A stretch of 64,000 bases of DNA. Origin: Oceanobacillus salinisoli (lineage in GTDB: Bacteria > Bacillota > Bacilli > Bacillales > Amphibacillaceae). Shown here piece after piece: positions 8,876-17,059 of this stretch. The notes under the pieces were generated by a model, which saw only the letters and a program-made list of their open reading frames with translations, made no database searches and had not been told where the DNA came from. Position numbers and translations under genes: made by a program. The stretch's first letter is position 1. Each line of letters starts with the position of its first letter. Location: NCBI RefSeq assembly GCF_009733865.1, contig NZ_WOFB01000012.1:1-64000 (forward strand), read 5' to 3'.

Positions 8876-8902
8876 TTATCACTCAAGTAAGCAGAGTGCT
8901 AA
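8876..8902 (+). promoter_or_regulatory. CIRCE operator (HrcA binding site) upstream of htpG
   Basis: TTATCACTC, a 9-bp spacer, then GAGTGCTAA. The HrcA consensus is TTAGCACTC-N9-GAGTGCTAA, so there is one mismatch in the left arm and none in the right, with the exact spacer. It lies in the presumed 5' leader, the usual place for CIRCE at groES and hrcA. Confidence 0.85.
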
Positions 8903-8926
8903 TAATGACAAGAAGGAGAGGTAATC

Positions 8927-10807
8927 ATGACAAAACGTGCGTTTAAAGCAGAATCAAAAAAGCTATTGGATATGGTAATCAACTCGATTTACTCCAAGCG
9001 AGAGGTGTTCCTAAGAGAACTGATCTCCAATGCAAGTGATGCTATCGATAAAATTTATTACCGTGCATTAACGGATGACCAACTAACATTTAACCAAAGC
9101 GATTACTACATAAAGATTGATCCGAATAAAGACAATCGTACACTTAAAGTGATAGATACGGGGATTGGGATGACGAAGGAAGAACTCGAGTCCAATTTAG
9201 GTACGATTGCCAAAAGCGGATCATTCCAATTTAAAAATGAAAATGAAATAAAAGACGGATATGATATTATCGGCCAATTTGGTGTTGGATTTTATGCAGC
9301 GTTTATGGTGGCCGACCATGTCACTGTCATTAGTAAGGCGCTGGACGGTGAGGAAGCTTATAAATGGGAGTCAGAGGGGTCGGATGGTTATACTATCGAA
9401 CCTGCCGATAAAGATGAAGTAGGAACAGAGATTATTCTAAAAATCAAAGAGAATACAGAAGATGAGAATTATGATGAGTACCTGGAAGAATACCGATTGA
9501 AACAAATCGTTAAGAAATACTCTGATTTTATTCGCTATCCAATCAAGATGGATGTGACAGAAAGCAAGATTAAAGAAGGATCTGAAGATGAGTACGAGGA
9601 TGTCATCGAAGAACAAACTGTTAACTCCATGGTTCCAATCTGGAAAAAGAACAAGAGTGAATTGACGGATGAAGATTATGAGAATTTTTATACGGAAAAA
9701 CATTATGGGTATGACAAGCCATTAAAACACATTCATATTAATGTCGATGGTACGGTTCGCTATAATGCGATTCTTTATATTCCGGAAAGTGCACCATTTA
9801 ACTACTATACAAAAGAATATGAAAAAGGTTTAGAGCTTTACTCTAATGGCGTATTAATTATGGATAGAAGTGCGGACCTGCTTCCGGACCATTTCAGCTT
9901 TGTGAAAGGGATGGTAGATTCCGAAGACCTTTCACTAAATATTTCCAGAGAAATGCTTCAGCATGACAGACAGTTAAAGGTTATTGCGAAAAACATCAAT
10001 AAGAAAATTAAAAATCAATTGTTAAGTATTCTGCGTGATGACCGTGAGAAATATGAGAAATTCTATGAATCCTTTGGTCAACAGCTGAAATTCGGTGTGT
10101 ACAGTGACTATGGGACAAATAAAGAAGTATTACAGGATCTATTACTGTTCCATTCTTCCAAAGAGAAAAAGCTAGTAACTCTAGAAGAATATGTATCCAG
10201 AATGCCTGAAGATCAAAAATATATTTACTATGCAACGGGAGATTCGAACGAGCGAATTGAAAAGCTTCCACAAACGGAAATAGTTGCAGAAAAGGGCTAT
10301 GAAATCCTATATTTCACGGATGAAATTGATGAATTCGCAATTAAGATGCTCATGAAATATAACGATAAAGAATTCAAATCCGTTTCAAGCGGTGACTTGG
10401 GAATTGAGGAAGAAGAGAATAAAGAAGCAAAAGAACAAGAGGAAGAAAACAAGGATTTATTTGCAGCAATGAAAGAGGCTTTATCCGATAAGGTGCAAGA
10501 TGTAAAAGCATCCAAGCGATTAAAGTCCCACCCTGTCTGCTTAACGGCTGAAGGTGAAATCTCGATTGAAATGGAAAAAGTCATCAATGCCATGCCGGAT
10601 AACCAGCAAATTCAGGCAGATAAAGTATTGGAAATCAATGTAAACCATGATGTGTTCCAATCCTTAAAAAATGCCTATGAAAATGATAAAGAGAAATTAA
10701 ATCTTTATACGAATTTGCTATACAACCAGGCATTACTTATTGAAGGATTACCTGTTAGTGATCCAGTAGAATTTACTAATGATATTTGTAAGGTAATGGT
10801 TCCATAA
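8927..10807 (+). CDS. htpG: HtpG, bacterial Hsp90 chaperone
   Basis: ATP-dependent cytoplasmic chaperone. The 626 aa product has the GHKL ATPase domain at the N-terminus ([34 protein letters not shown]), a middle domain with [10 protein letters not shown], and a C-terminal dimerisation domain; a charged acidic linker near residues 490-510 is E/K-rich. AGAAGGAGAGG precedes the ATG. It is a single-gene transcript closed by the terminator at 10826. The CIRCE element upstream suggests HrcA repression, unlike B. subtilis htpG. Confidence 0.97.
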   Translation: MTKRAFKAESKKLLDMVINSIYSKREVFLRELISNASDAIDKIYYRALTDDQLTFNQSDYYIKIDPNKDNRTLKVIDTGIGMTKEELESNLGTIAKSGSFQFKNENEIKDGYDIIGQFGVGFYAAFMVADHVTVISKALDGEEAYKWESEGSDGYTIEPADKDEVGTEIILKIKENTEDENYDEYLEEYRLKQIVKKYSDFIRYPIKMDVTESKIKEGSEDEYEDVIEEQTVNSMVPIWKKNKSELTDEDYENFYTEKHYGYDKPLKHIHINVDGTVRYNAILYIPESAPFNYYTKEYEKGLELYSNGVLIMDRSADLLPDHFSFVKGMVDSEDLSLNISREMLQHDRQLKVIAKNINKKIKNQLLSILRDDREKYEKFYESFGQQLKFGVYSDYGTNKEVLQDLLLFHSSKEKKLVTLEEYVSRMPEDQKYIYYATGDSNERIEKLPQTEIVAEKGYEILYFTDEIDEFAIKMLMKYNDKEFKSVSSGDLGIEEEENKEAKEQEEENKDLFAAMKEALSDKVQDVKASKRLKSHPVCLTAEGEISIEMEKVINAMPDNQQIQADKVLEINVNHDVFQSLKNAYENDKEKLNLYTNLLYNQALLIEGLPVSDPVEFTNDICKVMVP

Positions 10808-10825
10808 TAGATATAATAAAAAGGG

Positions 10826-10859
10826 AAGGACCTCATAAGTTGGTAGAGGTCCTTTTTTT
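10826..10859. terminator. Bidirectional terminator between htpG and the MOSC gene
   Basis: AAGGACCTC and GAGGTCCTT pair perfectly around an 11-nt loop and are followed by seven T. The convergent MOSC gene ends at 10858, so the hairpin probably serves both. Confidence 0.85.
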
Positions 10860-11514
10860 ATCCATGTATTTGTAACTTTGTCATACGTTTTTTAAGTTGC
10901 TCTTTCCATTCCTCGGCTAATTCCGGTACTTCCAGCAGTTTTTCCATTCCTCTTACATCCTTGTGTCCGTGCAGTACCGTCATAGTTGCTTCATGTACAG
11001 GAACTTTTGTTTTCGGGGATTCTATCAATTGGAGACTGGAGTCATTTCGTACATTTCCTTCCTGCAGAACACGGCATAAGTACCCGGAATATCCTGTTTC
11101 AACAAGTCTCTTTAACAGTGATGGTATATTTGTACGTTTGTTAATGGTGCTACACGGAATTCTGCCTTGAGTAATTTGGATCACGGCATTGCCCAGTTGA
11201 AACGTATCGCCAACATGAACATCATGCTCCAGCATATTGGTTACCGTTATATTTTCGCCAAAAGCGGCAGGTGCTAACGAAGTGGCAAATTCCTTTTCCC
11301 AGTTTTTGTAATGTTCAAATGGATAGACGCATACTGCTCGGTCCAATCCGCCATGGTTCTTTAAATCAGCTACTCCATCACCGAGAAATCCGTCCTTAGT
11401 TAAAAAAGCCTCTTGAATTTCACTCTTCTGTATTCCGCTATTCATTTCTTTTCCGTTCCCATATTTCATTTTTTTAGGAAGTCCTGTAGCAAAATAGATT
11501 ATTTCTGGTTTCAT
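10858..11514 (-). CDS. MOSC-domain protein (YiiM-like)
   Basis: A 218 aa protein with the MOSC beta-strand domain (residues about 45-165): KNHGGLDRAVCVYPFEHY, AAFGENITV, DVHVGDTFQLG, and the conserved Cys in GRIPCSTI, the proposed sulfur or molybdenum-cofactor ligand. YiiM-type members help detoxify N-hydroxylated bases via molybdenum cofactor; others have unknown roles. A C-terminal helical extension follows. The start codon has AGGGGAAA about 12 nt upstream, a little far. Single gene, convergent with htpG. Confidence 0.85.
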   Translation of the reverse strand: MKPEIIYFATGLPKKMKYGNGKEMNSGIQKSEIQEAFLTKDGFLGDGVADLKNHGGLDRAVCVYPFEHYKNWEKEFATSLAPAAFGENITVTNMLEHDVHVGDTFQLGNAVIQITQGRIPCSTINKRTNIPSLLKRLVETGYSGYLCRVLQEGNVRNDSSLQLIESPKTKVPVHEATMTVLHGHKDVRGMEKLLEVPELAEEWKEQLKKRMTKLQIHG

Positions 11515-11656
11515 GGCAGTGATTTCCCCTTCGATATGATTAGGATTTAATTTAAATGATTGACCTTTAACAATTTTATCATAAAAGCATAACCCGTTTA
11601 TTGATTGTCCATTCTTTATTTACGGCTCCATTCATATGTCTGGTTGTTATGAATCC

Positions 11657-11779
11657 TCATATTTGATAAATGGCATAGAATAAGGAACGATGATTTAATA
11701 TCCAGGCAAGTAGAGCACCCCTTAAGCTGTAAATGACTAATAAAAATAAAAATCCCCAAAACAACCCAATTCTTCCCAT
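11657..11779 (-). CDS. Possible 40 aa membrane peptide, likely 5'-truncated
   Basis: From the ATG at 11779 the frame reads MGRIGLFWGFLFLLVIYSLR... and ends at 11657, with one clear transmembrane segment. The frame continues upstream without a stop (LPSNYNVSGKCGRF) to 11824, exactly where element copy B begins, and no start or good ribosome binding site is present. The simplest reading is a small membrane-protein gene whose 5' end was cut off by the insertion. No family recognised. Confidence 0.35.
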   Translation of the reverse strand: MGRIGLFWGFLFLLVIYSLRGALLAWILNHRSLFYAIYQI

Positions 11780-11823
11780 GAATCTGCCACATTTACCTGA
11801 TACGTTATAATTGCTAGGTAATA

Positions 11824-11910
11824 AAGTGAATCTTCAATCAGTGGGAATTATCTTAGCCCCCACTTAGAATTCTTGAAGTGGGGTCTTACAGGTAGTTAAT
11901 CACGTGATAA
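11824..11910 (+). mobile_element. Non-autonomous IS200/IS605-like element, copy B (short form)
   Basis: An 87-bp internally deleted copy: it has the left end AAGTGAATCTTCAATCAG, a shortened middle, the right-end block GAATTCTTGAAGTGGGG, and the terminal TTAATCACGTGATAA. It lies directly between a truncated small ORF and the TetR operators. Confidence 0.7.
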
Positions 11911-11913
11911 AAG

Positions 11914-11993
11914 TGACACGATGTCATTCAAATTCATTGACATGTGACACGATGTCATATATGATAATGATATAGATAAATGACATCGTGTCA
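11914..11993 (+). promoter_or_regulatory. Promoter with three TGACA-N3-TGTCA operators controlling the TetR gene
   Basis: The 13-bp palindrome TGACACGATGTCA occurs at 11914-11926 and 11945-11957, and in reverse orientation (TGACATCGTGTCA) at 11981-11993. A near-consensus promoter runs through it: TTGACA at 11937-11942, 17-bp spacer, TATGAT at 11960-11965. The middle operator fills the spacer, so a bound repressor would block RNA polymerase. Centre-to-centre spacing is 31 and 36 bp, roughly three helical turns. Confidence 0.85.
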
Positions 11994-12017
11994 CACAAGG
12001 AGTTTGGAGGAAGAACA

Positions 12018-12632
12018 TTGCCGAAACAAACATTTTTAAACTTACCTGAGCAAAAAAGGCAAAATCTAATGAAAGCAGCAGAAGAGGAGTTTGCAAGAGT
12101 TCCTTTACATGAAGCATCCATTGCAAATATAGTGAAAACTGCTGGAATTCCCCGGGGCAGCTTTTATCAGTACTTTGAAGATAAGGAAGATGTTTATTTC
12201 TACTTACTACAGGAAGAAACAAAGGATAGAAAACTTAAATTTATTCATAAATTAAAAGAACATAACGGTGATATTATAGATGCGGTTACCGATTTTTATT
12301 ATGAATTTTTGGTGGAACTTCCAGATGAACAAGAGCTGGACTTTATCAAAAACGCCCTTCTGAATGTCACTCATAAGATTGAAAATGCGTTTATGTCGAT
12401 GTTTGACGAGAATCAGACCAGTGAATATACGAATGAAATTGTCAAATTAATTGATAAAGGACGTTTGAATATTCAAAGTGATAAGGAAATTTTTCATATT
12501 ACACAAATTATTATAGCTGTCGCTTTTCGAAATTTTGTGGAGAAGTTCTCCAGAGAATTATCAGATAAGGAAGCAATTGAAAACTTTACAATTGAAATGA
12601 ATTTATTAAAAAACGGACTTTATAAAACGTAA
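12018..12632 (+). CDS. TetR/AcrR-family transcriptional regulator, autoregulated
   Basis: A 204 aa protein with an N-terminal helix-turn-helix (residues about 10-55: RQNLMKAAEEEF ... SIANIVKTAGIPRGSFYQYFEDKEDVY) and a helical ligand-binding domain. The frame is open from a GTG at 11988, but that codon lies inside the third operator; GGAGGA is 7 nt before the TTG at 12018, which gives the family-typical start MPKQTFLNLPE. Three palindromic operators overlap its promoter, so it most likely represses itself. No transporter is adjacent; the Spx-like gene lies 70 bp downstream and could be co-transcribed. The ligand is unknown. Confidence 0.9.
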   Translation: MPKQTFLNLPEQKRQNLMKAAEEEFARVPLHEASIANIVKTAGIPRGSFYQYFEDKEDVYFYLLQEETKDRKLKFIHKLKEHNGDIIDAVTDFYYEFLVELPDEQELDFIKNALLNVTHKIENAFMSMFDENQTSEYTNEIVKLIDKGRLNIQSDKEIFHITQIIIAVAFRNFVEKFSRELSDKEAIENFTIEMNLLKNGLYKT

Positions 12633-12703
12633 GTAAATCTTTTTTGTATTTGCATACGTATTATTCATAAAATACTAATTCAAAGAAGAATGGGGTATGA
12701 TAA

Positions 12704-13114
12704 ATGACAGTTACAATTTATGGAGCAGCATGTTCATCTACTCGAAAAGCAAGACAGTGGTTTAAAAATCAGGAAATTCCATTTGTCGAGAGAAATATAT
12801 TAAGGGAGCCATTGAACGTTAATGAACTGCAAGGTATATTACGTATGACGGTCGATGGGACAGATGAAATTATTTCAACAAGATCAAAGATATATAAGGA
12901 TTTGAACTTGGATATGGATGCATTACCATTACAAGAGTTGCTTGAGTTAATTCATAACCATCCAAGGTTACTTCGCAGTCCGATCATTATTGATGATAAG
13001 AGACTTCAAGTAGGTTATCATGAAGATGATATACGTCAGTTTTTACCAAGAAAAACCCGCGAATATCAATGGTTGAAATGGCGCATGAACAATCTTCAAT
13101 TTGCTGAAGGTTAA
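12704..13114 (+). CDS. Spx/MgsR-like ArsC-family regulator lacking the CxxC second cysteine
   Basis: A 136 aa protein of the Spx/ArsC thioredoxin-like fold. Spx binds the RNA polymerase alpha C-terminal domain and redirects transcription during thiol stress. Family features visible are TIYGAACSSTRKARQWF (residues 4-20), TRSKIYK, LPLQELLELI, RLLRSPIIIDDKRLQVGY and RKTREYQWLKWR. The redox switch is CSST rather than CxxC, so only Cys10 remains and an intramolecular disulfide is impossible. It may be a redox-independent or mixed-disulfide-sensing paralogue. The ATG has a modest site (AATGGGGTATG) upstream. Confidence 0.85.
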   Translation: MTVTIYGAACSSTRKARQWFKNQEIPFVERNILREPLNVNELQGILRMTVDGTDEIISTRSKIYKDLNLDMDALPLQELLELIHNHPRLLRSPIIIDDKRLQVGYHEDDIRQFLPRKTREYQWLKWRMNNLQFAEG

Positions 13115-13178
13115 TAGGATCTATAGGTGCGTAAAAGTGTGCTGTATTTCCATTAAAGAGTATTATGGAGGGAAATAG

Positions 13179-13475
13179 ATGTATTTAATAGCTGAACAAC
13201 CGTATGTAAAGGTTGAGAGGCGAGTAAGAAGCATTGAGCAGGTTGACATTGAACATAAGCGCACCATCTATTTATACAGTGATAAGGTAGTAACCGAGCG
13301 CCGGGAATTTCCCATGAAAGATGTCATGGATATTTCCTATCGTCTAATTGGTGGTGAAGGAGGCCTCCTTTATCTACATACCTCTCATGGGGTATATTCC
13401 TACATCGTTAAATCATCACCTGAAGAGTTTGTTCTAAAATGTAAAGAGCATATAAAAAAAAATCCTCATTTTTAG
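13179..13475 (+). CDS. Conserved-looking 98 aa cytoplasmic protein, function unknown
   Basis: A soluble beta-rich protein (RRVRSIEQVDIEHKRTIYLY, then DVMDISYRLIGGEGG, then YLHTSHGVYSYIV, then EFVLKCKEHIKK) with alternating hydrophobic strands and a final amphipathic helix, suggesting a PH-like or small beta-barrel fold. There are no catalytic motifs and the family was not recognised. ATGGAGGG precedes the ATG, and a strong terminator follows. It may be the last gene of a TetR-Spx-like transcript, since the preceding gaps (71 and 64 bp) contain no terminator. Confidence 0.75.
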   Translation: MYLIAEQPYVKVERRVRSIEQVDIEHKRTIYLYSDKVVTERREFPMKDVMDISYRLIGGEGGLLYLHTSHGVYSYIVKSSPEEFVLKCKEHIKKNPHF

Positions 13476-13487
13476 CACATCGAAAAA

Positions 13488-13521
13488 GGGTGGAAGTATG
13501 TTGAAATACTTCCACCCTTTT
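13488..13521 (+). terminator. Rho-independent terminator
   Basis: A 12-13-bp stem (GGGTGGAAGTAT / ATACTTCCACCC) with a small loop is followed by TTTTTT, directly after the 98 aa gene. Confidence 0.9.
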
Positions 13522-13701
13522 TTCAAGGAAAAAAAACGTAGCCAAGAATTATAAGAGGGGTTCGAGGATCAAGTAACTCCCTCCCATTGAAAATCACCTT
13601 ATTTTTTTTTCATATGCTTTCTTCCTGGCTTTAGTCGAATGTACCGCTTATGGAGAGGAACGCATAGGATATACATAGGAATCGTGATAAGGGGTGAAAA
13701 A

Positions 13702-14448
13702 ATGGGGTTGTATATAAATCCTAATCATCATAATGAGATTTATAAAAATGATGCCGGTCTTAAAGAGCCTAATCAGGGTTTTTTCGTAAAGAATCATATG
13801 GCTGAGATGATAGAGGAACAAAAAAAGGTGAATGATTCGTTGAGCAAATCCGTTCTTGGGTTAAAAAAATTATATGAAAAACAGGAAGACCGTCAGACGG
13901 GAAAATGGGAAGCGTTGAGTAAACAATTAAACGAATTGCGTACAATGAATAAACAGCATGAAACATTGGAACAGGAAGTAATGGAACAACTTAAAAAGTT
14001 AGAACAGGATAATGAGCGCTTAACATCTATTGTGGAAGACAATCAATTATCTGAGCAGCAAATGATGAAAGAATGGAATGTCTTAGTTACGGCTCAGCAA
14101 GAGATAGAAAGTAGGATGAGGGCATTCGGAGAAACAAGCGAGCAGATCAAAGAAAAAATGGAACAGCAAATGAAGGTACAGCGACAACTCACAGAAAAGA
14201 TGATTTTCCAGGAAAAAAGTCAGGAAGAAATGCAAGGTCGTCTCGATAATCAGGAGGCATTGACAGAAAAAATATCGAGACAGCTGGAGCATTTCCGTTC
14301 AATTTTGTATGAGAGAACGAATTACTTATCAGAGAAAATAGATGATATGTCTTCCTATGTGATGAACCTATTTTCAAGTGACCCGATGCAGTCAACTATT
14401 CTAATGAGTCACCATAAACAGAACGAAAAGGAAAATGTGCATAAATAA
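13702..14448 (+). CDS. Long coiled-coil protein, function unknown
   Basis: A 248 aa protein that is almost wholly coiled coil from residue about 30 to 215, rich in E, K, Q and M with heptad spacing (EEQKKVNDSL..., RQLTEKMIFQEKSQEEMQ). It has a short non-helical head (MGLYINPNHHNEIYKND) and tail (YVMNLFSSDPMQSTILMSHH). No membrane segment or signal peptide. The frame is open from 13639, but AAGGGGTG is 5-6 nt before the ATG at 13702. It could be a structural or spore/envelope scaffold; nothing nearby indicates which. A terminator-like dispersed repeat follows. Confidence 0.75.
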   Translation: MGLYINPNHHNEIYKNDAGLKEPNQGFFVKNHMAEMIEEQKKVNDSLSKSVLGLKKLYEKQEDRQTGKWEALSKQLNELRTMNKQHETLEQEVMEQLKKLEQDNERLTSIVEDNQLSEQQMMKEWNVLVTAQQEIESRMRAFGETSEQIKEKMEQQMKVQRQLTEKMIFQEKSQEEMQGRLDNQEALTEKISRQLEHFRSILYERTNYLSEKIDDMSSYVMNLFSSDPMQSTILMSHHKQNEKENVHK

Positions 14449-14450
14449 AA

Positions 14451-14570
14451 CAGGCTGGGACAAAACTACTCCCAACTCTTAAGATGAATGATTACATGTT
14501 AAAAAATCCGAACTTATTCGAATTCTAAATGAAACAATTTGGAATCATCGTTCGGGTTTTCTTTTTTTTT
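14451..14570 (+). repeat. Dispersed AGGCTGGGACAAAA repeat ending in a terminator hairpin
   Basis: Begins CAGGCTGGGACAAAAC and ends in an AAATCCGAAC ... GTTCGGGTTTT hairpin followed by a long T run. The same arrangement recurs at 41814-41870 after another gene. Both copies sit directly downstream of a plus-strand gene and probably act as terminators. Confidence 0.7.
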
Positions 14571-14632
14571 TAAAACGCTATCAATCGAACCCCGAATTGG
14601 TAATTAGCCCCATTATATTTGTCTTCCCATAG

Positions 14633-14772
14633 CCGAATTTCAAGATTATTTGGTCAAGTAACCCTCTCTATGTTACCTTTGTACGGAATCTAGAGCTCAT
14701 TCGGTCATGTAACCGCCCTCTACGTGCCCTTTTTAAATGGATTCCGATTTCATTCAGTCAAGTAGACCTTCT
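14633..14772 (-). repeat. Three degenerate units of the 52-bp repeat family, reverse orientation
   Basis: Three imperfect units of roughly 50-57 bp (first bases near 14633, 14684 and 14740) share the order GGAATC, GAGCTCATTCGGTCA, GTAACC, CTCTACGTG. Read on the minus strand they align with the unit of the large array at 34761-35560. The remainder of the 459-bp gap before alr has no ORF. Confidence 0.65.
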
Positions 14773-14908
14773 TTCTTTATTGATTCATTTTGTTCTTGCA
14801 TATTTTTCATAATTTCCTTCATAAAGCAAGAGGCTTACTACTTTGTTTTTTCCCTGTAACATGAAATAATTAATAATAACAAGGAAGACAAATTGGAGGA
14901 ACTAAATC

Positions 14909-16096
14909 ATGCAAAATGGTAGTTATCGGGATACATGGGCCGAGATTTCATTGGATGCAATAAAGGATAATGTCAAAGCCTTTAAAAATCATATACAATC
15001 AAATACTAAATTTATGGCAGTTATTAAAGCAGATGGATATGGGCATGGTGCGATAGAAATTGCACGGGAAGCACTGGATGCGGGTGCTGACTATTTGGCG
15101 GTTGCCCTCTTGGATGAAGCGATACGCCTCCGACACGCTCAGATAGATGCCCCCTTGCTCGTTTTAGGATATACGGGAATTAGTTCTGTAGAGGCTCTGG
15201 AAGATGCAATCGATAGAGATATTACTTTAACGGTGTTTACAGAAGATGTTGCCAGGAAAATCGTTGAAACAGCCGATAAACGAAAGAAAGCTGCACGGGT
15301 GCATATCAAAGTAGACAGTGGCATGAATCGGATTGGTATAAAAGAAAAAGAGAAGGTATTGGAATTAGCTCAAATATTACAATCTGAATATGTACATATA
15401 GAAGGGATATTTACTCATTTTGCTGATGCAGATAATACGGATTCTGCCTACACCGAAAAGCAATTTGAGCAATTTTTAAAGGTTACTCGCTTTCTCGAGG
15501 ATCATGGGATAGACATCCCAATTAAACATTGCTGTAATAGTGCCGGAACGATTGCCTACCCACAGATGCACCTTGATATGGTACGTGTGGGAATCAGTTT
15601 ATATGGCCTATACCCCAGTGAACATTTACGGGAAAACATCACGCTCAAACAAGTCATGAGTTTTAGGACCAAACCTGTTTTGATTAAAACAGTCGATGCT
15701 GGAGAGCCGATTAGTTATGGTTGTACGTATATCCCGGAGAGTAAAGTGAAAGTTGCAACTATACCAGTTGGATATGCAGATGGTTTCACAAGAGCATTAT
15801 CGAATAAGGGAAATGTTACGGTTAATGGAAAGCGAGCACCGATTGTCGGGCGGATTTGTATGGATCAGTCGATGATTGATGTCTCAGATATAAAGGACGT
15901 AAATGAAGAGAATGTATTTACGATTTTTGGTGATCCTGGTGATGGATTTATTTCTTTAGCAGAGGTGGCAGAACAGTTACATACCATCCATTATGAAATT
16001 GTCTGTTTGATTGGAAAACGTGTACCAAGAGTTTATATAAAAGATGGTAAAGTAGTAAAGGCAAAAGGGCAGTTGAACGGAACTTTTTGTCAATAA
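14909..16096 (+). CDS. alr: Alanine racemase
   Basis: PLP enzyme interconverting L- and D-alanine for peptidoglycan. The 395 aa product has the family architecture: PLP lysine Lys40 in AVIKADGYGHG, VDSGMNRIG, the substrate-face Tyr in PISYGCTYIP (near residue 271), and GRICMDQSMIDV in the C-terminal beta domain. GGAGG precedes the ATG. It is followed by a terminator and the convergent sspH. Bacilli often carry two paralogues (a vegetative and a sporulation or catabolic one). Adjacency to sspH may hint at a spore role but does not prove it, and there is no acpS-ndoA neighbourhood as at the B. subtilis vegetative locus. Confidence 0.96.
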   Translation: MQNGSYRDTWAEISLDAIKDNVKAFKNHIQSNTKFMAVIKADGYGHGAIEIAREALDAGADYLAVALLDEAIRLRHAQIDAPLLVLGYTGISSVEALEDAIDRDITLTVFTEDVARKIVETADKRKKAARVHIKVDSGMNRIGIKEKEKVLELAQILQSEYVHIEGIFTHFADADNTDSAYTEKQFEQFLKVTRFLEDHGIDIPIKHCCNSAGTIAYPQMHLDMVRVGISLYGLYPSEHLRENITLKQVMSFRTKPVLIKTVDAGEPISYGCTYIPESKVKVATIPVGYADGFTRALSNKGNVTVNGKRAPIVGRICMDQSMIDVSDIKDVNEENVFTIFGDPGDGFISLAEVAEQLHTIHYEIVCLIGKRVPRVYIKDGKVVKAKGQLNGTFCQ

Positions 16097-16105
16097 GGCA
16101 GAATT

Positions 16106-16142
16106 AAGACTCAGAAACCGTAAGAGGTTTACTGAGTCTTAT
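16106..16142. terminator. Bidirectional terminator between alr and sspH
   Basis: AAGACTCAG-AAACC pairs with GGTTT-ACTGAGTCTT across GTAAGA, with one bulge. The right arm overlaps the last codons of the convergent sspH gene. Confidence 0.7.
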
Positions 16143-16335
16143 TCATATTTGTAAAGTCTGCCTCACGTAAACCGTTTAAATCGACAGTTTGCTCATGATT
16201 CATTTCATCTAGAGGGAAAACCGTTGCAGTTCCCTCATGTTCATTTACTTCCTGAATATACACGGGAATTCCGTGGTATTTTACATTAATCATTGCAATG
16301 GATTCCATAATTTCCTGAGCTCGTTGACTGTCCAT
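16129..16335 (-). CDS. sspH: H-type small acid-soluble spore protein
   Basis: A 68 aa protein with the SspH family pattern: RAQEIMES at the N-terminus, then YHGIPVYIQEVNE, then TATVFPLDEM and VDLNGL. SspH is a minor spore-core protein made in the forespore late in sporulation. AAGGAGGACAC precedes the ATG. This copy has a longer C-terminal tail (READFTNMNKTQ) than the two paralogues at 19956 and 20631. Its presence shows that the organism sporulates. Confidence 0.9.
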   Translation of the reverse strand: MDSQRAQEIMESIAMINVKYHGIPVYIQEVNEHEGTATVFPLDEMNHEQTVDLNGLREADFTNMNKTQ

Positions 16336-16491
16336 AGTGTCCTCCTTTACAATGGCGGTCTTATTTTTTGTAGCCCGTACAGAAATATTCTAAAGGGACA
16401 AATCCATTTTCTTCTAAATGTTTTCGAAAGTGTTCTTTCTTTTTACCATTTTCAAGTTCCTGACAAAAAAGGGGAAGTTTAACCAATGGAT

Positions 16492-16536
16492 AAAAAAATA
16501 GCTTCCAGGGTTTTTAAATCCTTCCCTACAAGCTAT
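16492..16536 (-). terminator. Terminator of the minus-strand charged-repeat gene
   Basis: On the minus strand ATAGCTT-GTAGGG pairs with CCCTGG-AAGCTAT and is followed by seven T, about 30 bp beyond the stop at 16566. Confidence 0.7.
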
Positions 16537-16565
16537 CCAGACAGGTTTAATTAATAAATTTTAAT

Positions 16566-16868
16566 TTACACCCAGAACCAAGGATCTATTCTTCTACGTT
16601 CACGGCGTTCGTCGACAACATCAGCAACGTCGTCATCACGACGTTTCGTATCATCATCCACTACTCCAGCTACTTCATCTTCATGTTTTCTGTCGCCATC
16701 CGTAACCCTAGCAACTGCATCGGAATGTCTATGAGGTTTTTTACCTTTTTCTTCTAAAACGACTTTATCTGCTTTAATCACAATTTTGTCAGCCTGAATC
16801 GTTACCTCGTCAGTACGATCCATAACTTCGGCTACATCATCAGTACGTTTTCTCCTTCTTCTATCCAT
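16566..16868 (-). CDS. Highly charged repeat protein, function unknown
   Basis: A 100 aa protein built of imperfect 12-15 residue modules: DDVAEVMDRT, SDAVARVTDGD, EDEVAGVVDDD, DDDVADVVDER, separated by basic K/R/H runs. It also contains a short beta block (VTIQADKIVIKADKVVLEE) and ends RRIDPWFWV. No signal peptide or membrane segment. AAAGGGAGGA is 6 nt before the ATG at 16868; an upstream in-frame start at 16910 lacks a site. It looks like a hydrophilic stress or spore-coat type protein, but no family was recognised. Confidence 0.75.
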   Translation of the reverse strand: MDRRRRKRTDDVAEVMDRTDEVTIQADKIVIKADKVVLEEKGKKPHRHSDAVARVTDGDRKHEDEVAGVVDDDTKRRDDDVADVVDERRERRRIDPWFWV

Positions 16869-17059
16869 ATAGATTCCTCCCTTTGGATTTCTACAATAAA
16901 ATATGTTCAAAATGAAACACTGAATAGGCGAAAATACAAATTACTATAAATTAGACGATTATCCATCTTTACTAAATGGAAAGGAATGAAGCATATTTTA
17001 TCAATTTTTCATATGTATCAAGTATACTGATTAGTAAAATGATAAAAGGAATGAGATAA

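Noticed and set aside
11988-12017. GTG start at 11988 for the TetR gene
   Set aside because: The codon lies inside the third operator and the GGAGGA site is positioned for the TTG at 12018.
16237-16482. Plus-strand 81-codon ORF antisense to sspH
   Set aside because: It overlaps a clear sspH gene, has no good initiation site, and its composition is not protein-like.
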